From NCBI GenBank assembly GCA_015501075.1, contig JADNYJ010000351.1, positions 1 to 33,387 of the forward strand: 33,387 bases of DNA. The letters run 5' to 3'. Shown piece after piece: positions 1 through 9,341 of the stretch. The DNA comes from Gymnopilus junonius (taxonomy: Eukaryota > Basidiomycota > Agaricomycetes > Agaricales > Galerinaceae). Position numbers and translations under genes: made by a program. Under the pieces are notes generated by a model. The model saw only the letters and a list, made by a program, of their open reading frames with translations. It did no database searches and was not told the origin of the DNA. The first letter of the stretch is position 1; each line of letters starts with the position of its first letter.

Positions 1-48
1 GTTTGCTTTTAACTGCTGGACTCAATTTCTGATATTTATGTGTCACAG

Positions 49-964
49 TAATGAAAGCATCGCTACGAGGATTGTTCAAAGTCTACGGCGAGGTGTTAGA
101 CGTTGTGGCGCACAGCAATTTACGTATGCGTGGGCAAGCCTTTGTGTCGTTTGCTTCAGTGGAGAGTGCAAAGAACGCGATGAAGGAAGTCCAGCGGTTT
201 CCGTTATATTCGAAACCAATGGTATGATTCTATCTTAACAACTGGCGTTCTTGCATATCTAAATTCCCTTTTTATTTTCTAGCAAATATCGTTTGCACGA
301 ACGCGGTCAGACGCTGTTGTGAAGAAGCTGGATGCTGAACATTTTGACGAGCATAAAACACGGAGAGAGGAACACAAGAGTGCGGGATAGTTCTCTGATA
401 GATCTTGCAGTGACTGACATGAATGACAGAAACGACGAGATATACCAATCCTCTGAAATCAAAATTCCGGGCGAAGCGTCTGGCTGCCGAAAGTATGGGC
501 CTTTATTGTGTGGTTGTACTTCGTTATTACTGATCTTTTGTTCAGTCGACGGTGGTGCTGCTGCTCCGGGCCCCAAACGTCCAGCTGTCCAAATGCCCGA
601 CGAGTATCTCCCCCCGAACAAGATTCTTTTCCTCCAAAACTTACCGGAGACCGTCACCAAAGAACAACTCATTGCCTTATTTTCTCAGTTGCGTCTCATT
701 TGGTTTATCCTTGTGATATGGCCTGGTTTACGTACTTTTCTAGATACCCCAATCTCCACGAAGTCCGTCTCATTCCGACAAAACGAGACATTGCCTTCGT
801 GGAGTTTCTGGACGAGGGAAGTTCTGGTGTCGCGAAGGATGCTCTTCACAACTACAAATTAGATGGGGAGAACAAGATCAAGGTACATTCTTTGCTTCGT
901 TTTTCATTACTGGTGCAGCAAGCTTATGCAACTGAAATTATAGATCACATTTGCGAGGAAGTAG
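49..964 (+). CDS. U1A/U2B''-type (SNF family) spliceosomal RNA-binding protein, 5' end outside window
   Basis: Two RNA recognition motifs typical of the U1A/U2B''/SNF proteins, which bind stem-loops of U1 or U2 snRNA in the nucleus. I read exons 49-221, 283-379, 430-492, 546-687, 744-882 and 944-964, all with GT...AG introns of 50-61 nt that keep frame. RRM1 shows RGQAFVSF (RNP1) and ends in KPMQISFARTRSDAVVKKL; the linker holds NPLKSKFRAKRLAAE; RRM2 begins PPNKILFLQNLP (RNP2), has DIAFVEF (RNP1) and ends ITFARK just before TAG at 962. The last exon codes only six residues and a stop. The window starts in an intron, so the N-terminus with RNP2 of RRM1 is missing. Whether it is the U1- or U2-specific paralogue cannot be told; fungi often have only one. 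Splice sites are inferred by eye from motif continuity. Confidence 0.88.
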
Positions 965-1447
965 GCATTGCTTGTATTTTATATTTTATGTTTTTTGTAG
1001 CATCATTAGTACAATCTGTAATGAACATTTACTTATTGTTGAGGGCATGGAGGTTCCAAAGTAGGACGTTAGCATCTGCTCTTACTTTACTCCTTGCGCT
1101 TCTTCCATCATCTTGCCATTCCTTATGATGTAATCTTTCCGCTATCCTGCACGTATACTGGACTCTGATGCTTGCTGAATATCTTTGGTCAAAAATATGC
1201 TCTTTGGGTCAATGTTTTGATAATGCCGTGATGACAGTTGGACCCGTAACTGCGAGTAAGTATCGCTGGCATCAACTGTCGGCGTCGCAGCCTGTACACA
1301 TAAATACTCGGGGGCGAGAAAAGTTTCTCTCTCCCAACTTTCCATTGCTGGTCAACGGAAACTGAGCTCTTCGCGCCTCCAATTCGGAAACTTTGAAGCA
1401 AGGACTACGGGTTTACTGCTTCCAGAGGCTTCGATCTACAAGTCAAA
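965..1447. other. Intergenic, no gene seen
   Basis: Region between the spliceosomal gene and the GMC remnant. Short open frames occur on both strands but none has recognisable protein content. The stretch just before 1448 may hold the old promoter of the oxidoreductase; I see no clear TATA box. Confidence 0.5.
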
Positions 1448-2159
1448 ATGAGTGCATTCAACACGTTGTCCAAGGCTTCTTCTGCTGTGCAGGCGCGCGT
1501 AGGGGCGTATGGGCTGGCTGATTACAAGAGACGTTGTGAGTCTCCCTATACTTGCAATGAGCTATGCAGGTTTTAGGTATACTCACTGACTTCTCCATAA
1601 ATACTGCACCTACTCCATCCCATCGTATTCTGTGGAGCTGTACTGTCTCCACCTTGAGCCTTTCCAATCATCTCTTTCTTATCTTTCCCATGCCATTTAT
1701 CACCATCGAAGACATTACGTGACACAAGGCTTTTGACTATGTAGTCATCGGTGGAGGCGTCAGTAGTTTCCGACTTCTCTGTTTCATTGAAGTGCCCTTT
1801 CGACATGTGCTGACCAACCTGATGTCCCTTATCACTATAATGCATACTTTAGACTGCAGGACTAGCTGCAGCAGTTCGTCTCTTAGAGGACCCATCTGCC
1901 ACCATCCTGGTATTGGAAGCAGGGGCATCTGAAAGTTTTGAAGACCCCAGCATCGACATCCCTGCACAGTTTCCTTGACTCATGGGGGACCCACAAGTTC
2001 AATTTTTTTTACCTCTTTTTTGGCTGTCATTGAAGCTCAATGAATAACTAATTTGCTCCCTGATTTAAATTTGAACAGTATGGCTGGCGCTTTATGACTA
2101 CGAAACAGAAGCATTCGAATGATGTCCAACTTTTGGTCGGACAGAAATTAGCTGAATAA
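1448..2159 (+). pseudogene. GMC oxidoreductase (alcohol/aryl-alcohol oxidase type), 5' fragment
   Basis: Remnant of a flavin-dependent glucose-methanol-choline oxidoreductase, a family of extracellular oxidases that make H2O2 in fungal lignocellulose attack. The FAD-binding Rossmann start is split by an intron: exon 1729-1758 codes AFDYVVIGGG, exon 1853-1996 begins TAGLAAAVRL and holds ATILVLEAG (end of the second beta strand) and SIDIPAQF, and an exon from 2079 reads WRFMTTKQKHSND. Introns 1759-1852 and 1997-2078 keep phase 0. The likely first exon begins at ATG 1448 (MSAFNTLSKASSAVQARV), but its junction to 1729 does not splice in frame as I read it. Exon 1853-1996 has an in-frame TGA at about 1976. 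After about 2144 homology ends, so roughly the last 450-500 residues, including the catalytic His/Asn region, are absent. Clearly non-functional. Confidence 0.75.
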
Positions 2160-2201
2160 ATCATGTAACTGACTATCTTTCAAACTCCTATCATAAACAG
2201 G

Positions 2202-3638
2202 TCACCAGTCAGTAGGATAAACAATGGCACTGACGGCACAACTGAAGTACACATCAGGATGTCCAGAAAGAGCTTTAAAATGGCTTTCCACAAGATTATG
2301 CCAATGACGTTCAATATCTTCAAATCTTCTACGTGCTGCGCGTTCGTGTATCCTAGTGTTTATGAAAACTGTTTTCAACACCGGCATATTGAAGCGCCGA
2401 GACAGGTAAGCGTCTAGTTCGTCCAAACAGCTGACGAAGAAGCGGTAGGAGCTCTGTGGGTCATTGTTGCATTGCACAATGACAAAGTCGAGTTTCAAAC
2501 TCTCCAGGCACTTCCATGGCTCACGTTGCCATTGAAACACTTTGAGCACCCTGAGCGACAGCTCGTAGTCCTGCTTGTATGGATGGAAATTTTCGATGAC
2601 CAAATTTTTGACTGAATTTAAAGTGGATTTTGCTCCAGAAGAAAGATGGTTTGCTTGAGGACTTTCTCCCAAGATGGCTGGCCAGAATTCTAGATATCGA
2701 TAGACTATAGTCAACAATCAACTGGACAATAAATATGCGGTTGACCTACCTGTATAACAAACTGTTAAAGTTTCGAGTTGAAGGAAGTCTTCCAGAATTT
2801 CGTTGAAGGCCATCACCCCTTTTTCGTCATCCAAGGCAGCCAAATAAGCCTTTGTGACTTTAGTTAAATCGAAAGCTGGGACGCCATTCGAGTGTCGGCT
2901 TCGGAGCATCCTGGTACTAGGCTCATCACCTGACAAGACTCGGAGCTCATGTGGTTGTACAGGGTGACCAAACGGTAATAAGCGCCCCAGATCAACGGAC
3001 TCGGAGGACTCGCGTTCAACCCGAGACTTCTTGAGAGCTTTCCAAGACCGCATTATACGTGAACACCAAGATGAGGAAGATCGAGTTGGAGCATAAATTT
3101 CGTCGCCAGCCCAAGTAAGGACAGTCAACTCCTCTACAGAATTGAACTGCTGTACCAGTCTGACCAAGCCATCATCAATCACATCTCCGGGGTCTATGCA
3201 AATTTTCAGCTTTTTGACAAAGTCAGCCAATCCTGGGTTGCTCTCTAGTATCCCTTGTGCCTGAGAATACCTAATCCTCGTTTCAGAGGCAATTCGGAAG
3301 TGGTCCATCTCTGCCTTGTTCGGGACAAGAGTTATGGTGCGAAACAAGCGTTCCTGGCATGGCTCTCGAAGGCTTGAGGATGTACGTGACAGCGCGGAAA
3401 GCGTTTTGAGCTTCAGTCTCAGGTCGTGGCGAGACTCATCGTCTGATTCCGAGTCTATAATCTCTACTATGACTTTTAGTATGTCAATTGAGAAGCATTT
3501 CTGTCCTGTCATTCTGGCCAAGTTATGGGATAAAGAGCGTAAGTTAGAGGCCCGTTGCCAGTCATCACGAGCTTTTGCCGAAAATGTTTCTGTTAATGTC
3601 TCATAATAGTTCAGTCTGAACCTCCACAAGCATAGCAT
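2202..3638 (-). CDS. F-box-like protein
   Basis: Two exons on the minus strand: 3638-2750 and 2704-2202, joined by a 45-nt intron (GTAGGT...CTATAG, phase 1), giving about 463 residues. Near residues 49-100 is an F-box-like helix set: FSIDILKVIVEIID, then LKTLSALSRTSSSLREPCQ and RLFRTI. This is the usual form of the large agaricomycete F-box family, whose members link substrates to SCF ubiquitin ligases through Skp1. The rest looks like degenerate leucine-rich segments (LKICIDPGD, VEELTVLTW, LETLTVCYT, CLESLKLDF, VLKTVFINT). The start could also be the Met about 43 codons downstream (MTGQKCFSID), right before the F-box. No internal stop. Substrate unknown; paralogues are numerous and fast-evolving. 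Confidence 0.72.
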
Positions 3639-3753
3639 CTGCCGGTAATGCTGGACTTTCTAATATGCGCATGTGAGCAACCCTTGGCGGTCATCAGAAA
3701 GATCTTGTCACTGACACATATACAATGTAGACTCTATACCTTACGCCCCAGGT

Positions 3754-4015
3754 GCAGGCGATGTCAAAGACAATATCCCTGTACTGTATAAATTCAAAGG
3801 AAGCACCAAGCGCAATCTCGAAAGTAAATGGTTGGAAGGGAATCTACACCCAGACAACGTTGCAAGGCAATACGTCCTCAAAGTGAATTTTATGCCTATA
3901 CCAGGCAGCATTATCGACTTGGAGATTCATTCACGACCCAAAAAAGAGTCACAAAAACATATATCCACTTCTTTAGTGCACATCAAAGGATGGGTGTACG
4001 ATGACTCCGATAAAG
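3754..4015 (+). pseudogene. Orphan exon-like coding fragment, family not recognised
   Basis: An open frame reads GDVKDNIPVLYKFKGS, KWLEGNLHPDN, QYVLKVNFMPIPGSIIDLEI, RPKKESQKHISTSLVHIKGW and ends at DDSDK followed by a possible donor (AAAG|GTTCGA at 4016). A possible acceptor (CCCAG) lies at 3747-3751. Amino acid composition and the splice-like borders suggest an exon, but I do not recognise the family and find no flanking exons. It may be the remnant of a larger gene. Function unknown. Confidence 0.35.
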
Positions 4016-4589
4016 GTTCGAATATTTCAATTTAGCATTGTACAAACTGCTCACAAGTCGGCAAGAGTAGGTCCGGTAGTGGTGGAGGATGTGCGAGGAT
4101 TCAAGGTGGCTTTGATTCTCTGGTATGAAAGTTGTCCAACCTGGCAGAACATGTATGGCGGATAGGAACTAGCTTTGTCACATACAAGCAACAAGGTGCT
4201 AACTCAGGATGAGGAGGAGAAGGAGGAGTTTATTGGGTCCCTAAATGGAAACTGCCAGGTGTAAACCACCTGGTCCAGAGTACTTATTGCATAATTCATC
4301 TTGGACAGCAGCAGTGAAAAGGTGGACAACAACACTCATGCCAGGGTTGGAATCTGAGGTTGGTACGCATAACTTGGTGCTGCCTTGGACTTGGGAAGCT
4401 GGAGCTCAGAGCCTTGATGTGCAGTCTGGCAAGTGCGCCATCTGACCATCTGACAAAATGAGATGAAATGGACTACTACTACACCGAAGTCCTTGAACTC
4501 GCAGCAGCCATTGATGTAGGGGTAAGTTCGGCATGTATGGCATTGAATTTCAACCATTTTTCCACATATGTCAGAAGAAATACACATTA
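4016..4589. other. Intergenic, no gene seen
   Basis: No recognisable coding sequence. It contains a purine-rich stretch near 4205-4230 and a short hairpin near 4254-4272 (CCAGGTG, 5-nt loop, CACCTGG). Confidence 0.45.
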
Positions 4590-4800
4590 GGGTGTTTCAC
4601 GTTAGCATTTTTGGGCCATTTTTAGGTCGTTTTCGCAAGTCGTTTTTGATGTCATTTTTTGTTCGGTAAACTCCGATTTCAAAAACGAAAGCCGTTTTCA
4701 AGTGTGCAAAAGCTGCTCCCCCCCAGCTTTTGCAATCGTTTTTCATCTTGTTTTTCATCCCGCATTTCTTGTCCCTCAATTCTTATTTCTCTTATTTTCT
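4590..4800 (+). mobile_element. Possible terminal segment of a PIF/Harbinger-like element
   Basis: A TTA trinucleotide (4587-4589) is followed by GGGTGTTTCACGTTAGCATT and then a run of low-complexity CGTTTTT-rich sequence with an internal inverted repeat around a C-tract (CAAAAGCTG ... CAGCTTTTGC, about 4706-4733). TWA duplications and G-rich termini of this style are known for PIF/Harbinger elements. No matching right-hand inverted repeat was found before 6 kb, so this is one end of a truncated element at best. Confidence 0.3.
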
Positions 4801-4884
4801 TATATAATTAAATATGCATTATGTAACACAGCCTAGATACAGTCTCAGTACTATACAGCAACTTGTGCTTCATTATCGTCTCTC

Positions 4885-5118
4885 CTAAAATCCTGCTATC
4901 CTGGAGAGAGAGGAGAGAGAGGAGAGAGATGATACATCATCGTCATCTCTAGGGATTGCAGGACGAGGCTCAGGGTTACGTGGGACCTCGAGGTCATCAC
5001 CTGATTGATCCTTGGAGTTGGATTCGGGCTCGGTTTCACGGCGGCGAAGCTTCTGAAGGCGTTTGGCATACGCCCAAGCACCTCTCAGTAAACGCTTGCG
5101 AAGAGAGACAGTGGGCAT
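4885..5118 (-). CDS. Small hypothetical protein, Ser/Asp-rich tail
   Basis: A 77-residue frame on the minus strand starts MPTVSLRKRLLRGAWAYAKR, is basic in the first 30 residues, then acidic, and ends in a Ser/Leu repeat (SSLSSLSSLS) coded by a GGAGAGA microsatellite at about 4903-4930. It lies next to the possible Harbinger end, and basic-then-acidic N-termini occur in Harbinger transposases, so it may be a truncated transposase start. It could also be chance. No family assigned. Confidence 0.25.
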   Translation of the reverse strand: MPTVSLRKRLLRGAWAYAKRLQKLRRRETEPESNSKDQSGDDLEVPRNPEPRPAIPRDDDDVSSLSSLSSLSRIAGF

Positions 5119-6172
5119 GGTAGGTATAAGAGCGGGTCAAGCTTGTCTATAGGATGAGTGATAAATTTTATGGCTCACATGCTCTTATTCAGAATCTACC
5201 TACAGTAGAGAGTAACGACAGGGAGAGTAACACTGCTGGCAATAGGTTATTTAAGTTGACCAAAAATGATTAATAAAATAAATTAAACATGTTTGCGTTT
5301 TTTCGACCATGTTGCCCAATCATAAAACATATCTAAAACCCTTTATTGTTGATGTCAACAAATACCTGAAAGAGGAAACATTTGTGTTCAAATTTTAGCA
5401 ACTAACAAACTTCACATTTAAGTACAATTTTAACTCTGTACGGAATTGACTGACATGTTCAGTTTTTTTTCTATTGTCTAGTGCAACAATTAAAGAATTT
5501 TTTTGAGTGAAAAATTTCTTAATATATCTTAGATTTTATGAAAGATTTATCAAACATTGAAAATGATTTATTTTCAGAAAGATTTTATAAAGCAAATAAT
5601 TGAACAAAAATGAAGGATTGACAGGAAGCAACAATAAATCACGCACTGAGGTCCTCACTGATGGGAGCGATAAGCGGGTATGGGTGCACATCAGCAGTGG
5701 GTTAACAAGAAAACATACAGACCCAGAGATATATACAACTTGTTTTAGCGGGCCACCACTTTGTGTGGCAGGACAATGCTTTTCCTGCTTTATGAAAGCA
5801 GTGGTAGAGCATTGGGAGAATGCTATATAGTTACTCTGTATTAATTATACTATAGTAAGATGTTGATTACAATAAAACAACACACACTTAGAGAAAAATC
5901 AGAAAATGGAGATAGTGGTAGGAGGGGCAGTGACATCAGATCCTACAACCACACCATGTACAACCATATTGTGATGAATGGGGTTGGCATTAGTAAGTCC
6001 ATTATCATAGATGCACAATACCCTGTCTTATTGAGTGATTTATTGTACTTGAACTTCTGATATCAATTGTTGCTTATCTGGGTCTGTAAAACATTTATAA
6101 TACAAAGATGCAATCCACAATATATCTGTGCAAATGGCTACAATAGAAACCCACATCAGAGAGCTCAAGAAT
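5119..6172. other. AT-rich stretch without recognisable genes
   Basis: Long AT-rich sequence with two short open frames (5600-5830 and 5860-6060, plus strand) that lack any family signature or intron context. I see no promoter, RNA gene or clear repeat. Confidence 0.5.
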
Positions 6173-6174
6173 TA

Positions 6175-6746
6175 GTGTTTGAGGGTTAGCTTAGTTAACT
6201 GGAAATTAACCAAGACCTAACCTGGCCCTAACTGCAAATAACTGGACTATGGTTAGTGGTTAGCCTAGTTTGAACTTCAACTAACAGGTCTTTTTGCAGT
6301 CATAAGACTGGTAAGTGACTGATTAAGACCAGTTAATGTGCAGCCCTAATTCTACCCATCAAAACAACCCCAATATCATATTTTTAGGCCAAAAACTCAT
6401 CAAGTTATGCTAAAAACTGTGAAATATCAGCCAAAAGAGTAGATCACCAGTTAAAAATTCATAACTCAGCCATTTCTTAACCAAATTTAATGTTATTGAG
6501 GTCATTTTGAAGCTTACAAAAACTACAACAAGTTATCCTGAGTGACAAAGATGCAATTGCCAATGGTTATAGCTGGTTATGACCAGTTTTTAATATTTCA
6601 GTCTTAACCTGTTAGTAACTGTGGTTAACAGTTTTTTTGCAGTTATTTTCAGTTATTTTGGGTCTGGGAAGAAAGCCTAACCAGTCTTGGTCTCAGTTAG
6701 CAACCCTGGGACCCCAAAAACCAGACCTAACTAGACCTTCAAACAC
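6175..6746. mobile_element. 572-bp MITE with TA target duplication
   Basis: Starts GTGTTTGAGGGTTAGCTTAG and ends, read on the opposite strand, GTGTTTGAAGGTCTAGTTAG, each flanked by TA (6173-6174 and 6747-6748). The terminal inverted repeats match for about 12 bp and then imperfectly for about 28. The interior is rich in AACTGG / CCAGTTA motifs in both orientations and has no coding frame. TA duplication fits the Tc1/mariner type. A related, truncated copy lies at 30892-30961. Confidence 0.65.
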
Positions 6747-6748
6747 TA

Positions 6749-7175
6749 CTGAGAATTGCATCAGGGAGCTTGAGTCATCAAAGATCTTGAGAAATAAACA
6801 GCAGTGATTCACTAAGAGAATTTGACTTTGCAGCACTTAATAACCACATAATGGAGTTAGGGGACTTCACCAGAGTGCTTGAGAACCACATCCATTTCTT
6901 TGATAACCACATATCAGTAGGTTGTTAAAAGCAAGTAACCTTCTAGTTTATTACATTGAGACACACCTATGGAATAAGGTTACCAGAAGCAAGTTTTGTC
7001 TTTCATATAACCTGAATATCAAGATTGATGAAAGAATTTCCTCATATTGTGGGTGATCTTTCCAAAATAGGCAGTGTATGGAATGGGATGGAAGTATTCC
7101 TGCACCTCCTAGATGCTCATACTATATTTACATGACCTAGTTGATTTGTTTATGTAATCAGTTCCAAAACCCTGA
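6749..7175. other. AT-rich intergenic, no gene seen
   Basis: No convincing coding frame, RNA gene or element end. It leads into the repeat block that begins at 7176. Confidence 0.45.
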
Positions 7176-7331
7176 TTACTTAGCCATCAACTGCTATGCT
7201 TATATAATCGGGTTTTCAGACACGATTACTTAAGCAAGCTCAATGATAAGAACAATTAAGTAATCAGGTCAAAAAACCCAATTACTTAAGCAAACCACTT
7301 GATAAATATATTTAAGCAATTGGGTACAGTG
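7176..7331 (+). repeat. 156-bp direct repeat, copy A
   Basis: Begins TTACTTAGCCATCAACTGCT and ends GCAATTGGGTACAGTG. It is almost identical, without gaps, to 7601-7756, differing at a handful of bases (for example GACACGATT versus GACATGATT, a CpG transition). It contains several copies of the TTAAGTAATC core in both orientations. Confidence 0.9.
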
Positions 7332-7600
7332 AAAAGAAAAGAGAAGCTCGAGCCAATGACTAGCAAGCTCTGAGTAAAAGAGAAATGGCCGAGTGCACAA
7401 AGGGCTAATATGACAAGCTGAGCAAGTATGGTTATAAAGAAAAGAGGGCATGAGGAACCTATCTAGGGGGGAGGTGATCATATATATGATGATGAGACAA
7501 TGAAGAGAGCAGGCCAAGGCCCAAAACCAAATGAATATAATCTACGTGAACTTTCACATGCATCTGCATAGACCTCAGTCAAATGAGTTTGACTGCTGCA

Positions 7601-7756
7601 TTACTTAGCCATCAACTGCTATGCTTATATAATCGGGTTTTCAGACATGATTACTTAAGCAAGCTCAATGATGAGAACAATTAAGTAATCAGGTCAAAAA
7701 ACTCAATTACTTAAGCAAACCACTTGATAAATATAATTAAGCAATTGGGTACAGTG
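7601..7756 (+). repeat. 156-bp direct repeat, copy B
   Basis: Second copy of the repeat at 7176-7331, exactly 425 bp downstream. The 269 bp between the copies (7332-7600) contain a short minus-strand frame without family features. The pair could be the terminal repeats of a very small element or a tandem duplication; the ends lack the TG...CA of LTRs. Confidence 0.9.
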
Positions 7757-7769
7757 CTGCCACCTTGCA

Positions 7770-8505
7770 TGGGAGTAGCATTTCTGAATTCAAGGATGTT
7801 TGTCCATTTAAATTCATTTGACAGGAAAGTGTTTATATGCCACTCAACACTACCACAGTTCCAGTCAAGCACAGCAATGATGACCTTTGTTTTACATTGT
7901 TCAGTTTTGTCTGCTTTGTTGCAGATGAAATGGCATCAAATACCAATCTGAGTAAAGTATACATTTATTATCTAGGCAAAATTTATATTTGTCAACACAA
8001 TCATACTGGACAATACAATTACCAAGTATCCAATGGCTAGTTAATTATAAGTCGCCCTAATTATAGATAAATCACTTAAACACCAATAAATTGCTTAAGT
8101 AATCGGGTTTTTGGACTTGATTACTTAAGCTAAATAATTAATGGACATGAATGTAGCAAAGTAATCATGTCCAGCATACCAACCTACCCACCTTACCTGT
8201 AAATAGAAATGCTGAACCCAACAAGGATTGTCCCTCTGACAAGAATATTTGATATGTCCACTCACTGACACTACATTTCCAATCAAGCACAACAAGGATG
8301 ACCTTCATCTTCAATTACAGCATAGATAAAACCTATGTGCTATATAATAACACCTACTAACCCACCCCACACTGGATTGATAGAACATTTCACTTAAACA
8401 AAGGTCAGGGTGTTACTATAACACAATTGTCCCAGAAAGCACGATTACCAAGCATTCTGGCTAATAAAAATCCCAGCCAATTATAGCCACCTCAGTTAAA
8501 CAGCT
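7770..8505 (+). repeat. Diverged tandem segments with ~425-bp period
   Basis: Segments about 418-433 bp apart resemble each other: CAGTCAAGCACAGCAATGATG (about 7862) and CAATCAAGCACAACAAGGATG (about 8280); AATTACCAAGTATCC (8018) and GATTACCAAGCATTC (8441). Similarity is interrupted and indel-rich, so these are older copies. The period is close to the 425-bp spacing of the 156-bp repeats just upstream, suggesting one old tandem array. Confidence 0.45.
8093..8130. repeat. Inverted repeat with TTAAGTAATC arms
   Basis: GCTTAAGTAATC (8093-8104) and its exact complement GATTACTTAAGC (8119-8130) enclose a 14-nt centre. The same core recurs in both 156-bp repeats and near 7155-7180, so it is a family-wide motif. 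It could be the end of a short inverted-repeat element. Confidence 0.6.
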
Positions 8506-8807
8506 AGCAAATGCCCAGCAAGAATGTAAAAATAAAACACAAAGGAATGTAGATCAAATATAAAATACAGGAATTACACATTATAGTCATTTACAAACTA
8601 AAACTATAGTGCAAGCACACAGAATACAGTACAGCATCGCCACAGTGATCAGACTGGCCAGTTCTAATAATAGAAAGTACCGGATATGTCCCGCCCAAGC
8701 ACGCCATTTGCTCTGATTGCAGAAATGTTGAGATGTTGTGTGACAGCCAGGCATTTCATCAAGGTCCTCCTAAAAGAACAAAGTTTTACTTATGTAAAAG
8801 CATCGTA
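8506..8807. other. Sequence upstream of the interrupted gene
   Basis: About 300 bp without a recognisable frame. It directly precedes ATG 8808 of the gene broken by the chromovirus, so it may hold that gene's promoter and leader. No TATA box stands out. Confidence 0.35.
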
Positions 8808-8811
8808 ATGT

Positions 8812-8816
8812 CTTTG
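8812..8816. repeat. Target site duplication CTTTG, left copy of the chromovirus
   Basis: CTTTG immediately before the 5' LTR is repeated immediately after the 3' LTR at 15467-15471. Five base pairs is the standard duplication of Ty3 integrases. Confidence 0.93.
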
Positions 8817-9304
8817 TGTTATATACACACCTCCAACCAACTCTGATCTCTGACCATATGAACTCCGACTTCATAGTCTCCTCAAAATACTACAAGTCCC
8901 AGAACATGTAGACACTTAAGCTACATGTAGCTAGATGACTCTGAGTAGCACAGAATAACTTACACATTTGCCTGCTCACTAGTACATGTACGGTCTCTGC
9001 TTAGTTTCCTCCATAGTATAAAAACCATAGAACTATTATTAGGTACCTCAGTTCATATATTGTTCATTAATCAATCCATGCTCTCTACTCTGCTCTCTCC
9101 TCTGACCTGATTCCAAAATTTGAGACAATGTCCAGACAATAGAGTGCAACACATATATTGAAGCTGAAGTCTCAAACCTACATCTACATACGTTTATGCT
9201 TCATAACCAACTCCGACACTGACATACTCTGATGTAGCTCTGACGTGGATCTCCTCTGCTCCACTCTGCCTCTCCCTCTGCTCCATTTAAGCACGACTTT
9301 AACA
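8817..9304 (+). repeat. 5' LTR of the chromovirus (488 bp)
   Basis: Begins TGTTATATAC and ends TTTAACA; the same length as the 3' LTR at 14979-15466, with no net indel. Differences between the two are largely transitions at former CpG sites. Contains a TATA-like box and the presumed R region. Confidence 0.96.
9017..9024 (+). promoter_or_regulatory. TATA box of the chromovirus LTR promoter
   Basis: TATAAAAA at 9017-9024. A start about 30 bp downstream would fall near 9048-9050, which is exactly where the 11-nt sequence complementary to the primer site begins. The 3' LTR keeps the same box at about 15179-15186. Confidence 0.6.
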
Positions 9305-9306
9305 GT

Positions 9307-9317
9307 ATATATGAACT
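9307..9317 (+). other. Self-priming type primer binding site
   Basis: ATATATGAACT starts two bases after the 5' LTR and is the exact reverse complement of AGTTCATATAT at 9050-9060 in the same LTR, at the predicted mRNA 5' end. Tf1/sushi-type chromoviruses are known to prime from the first 11 nt of their own RNA in this way. No tRNA 3'-end complement (TGG...) is seen here. The mRNA start is inferred from the TATA box only. Confidence 0.7.
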
Positions 9318-9341
9318 CATACTGCTTCTGGACTCCCAACT

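Noticed and set aside
7176..7756. CRISPR-like or LTR-like direct repeats
   Set aside because: There are only two near-identical copies, too long and too far apart for CRISPR in a fungus, and the ends lack TG...CA, a primer site and a polypurine tract.
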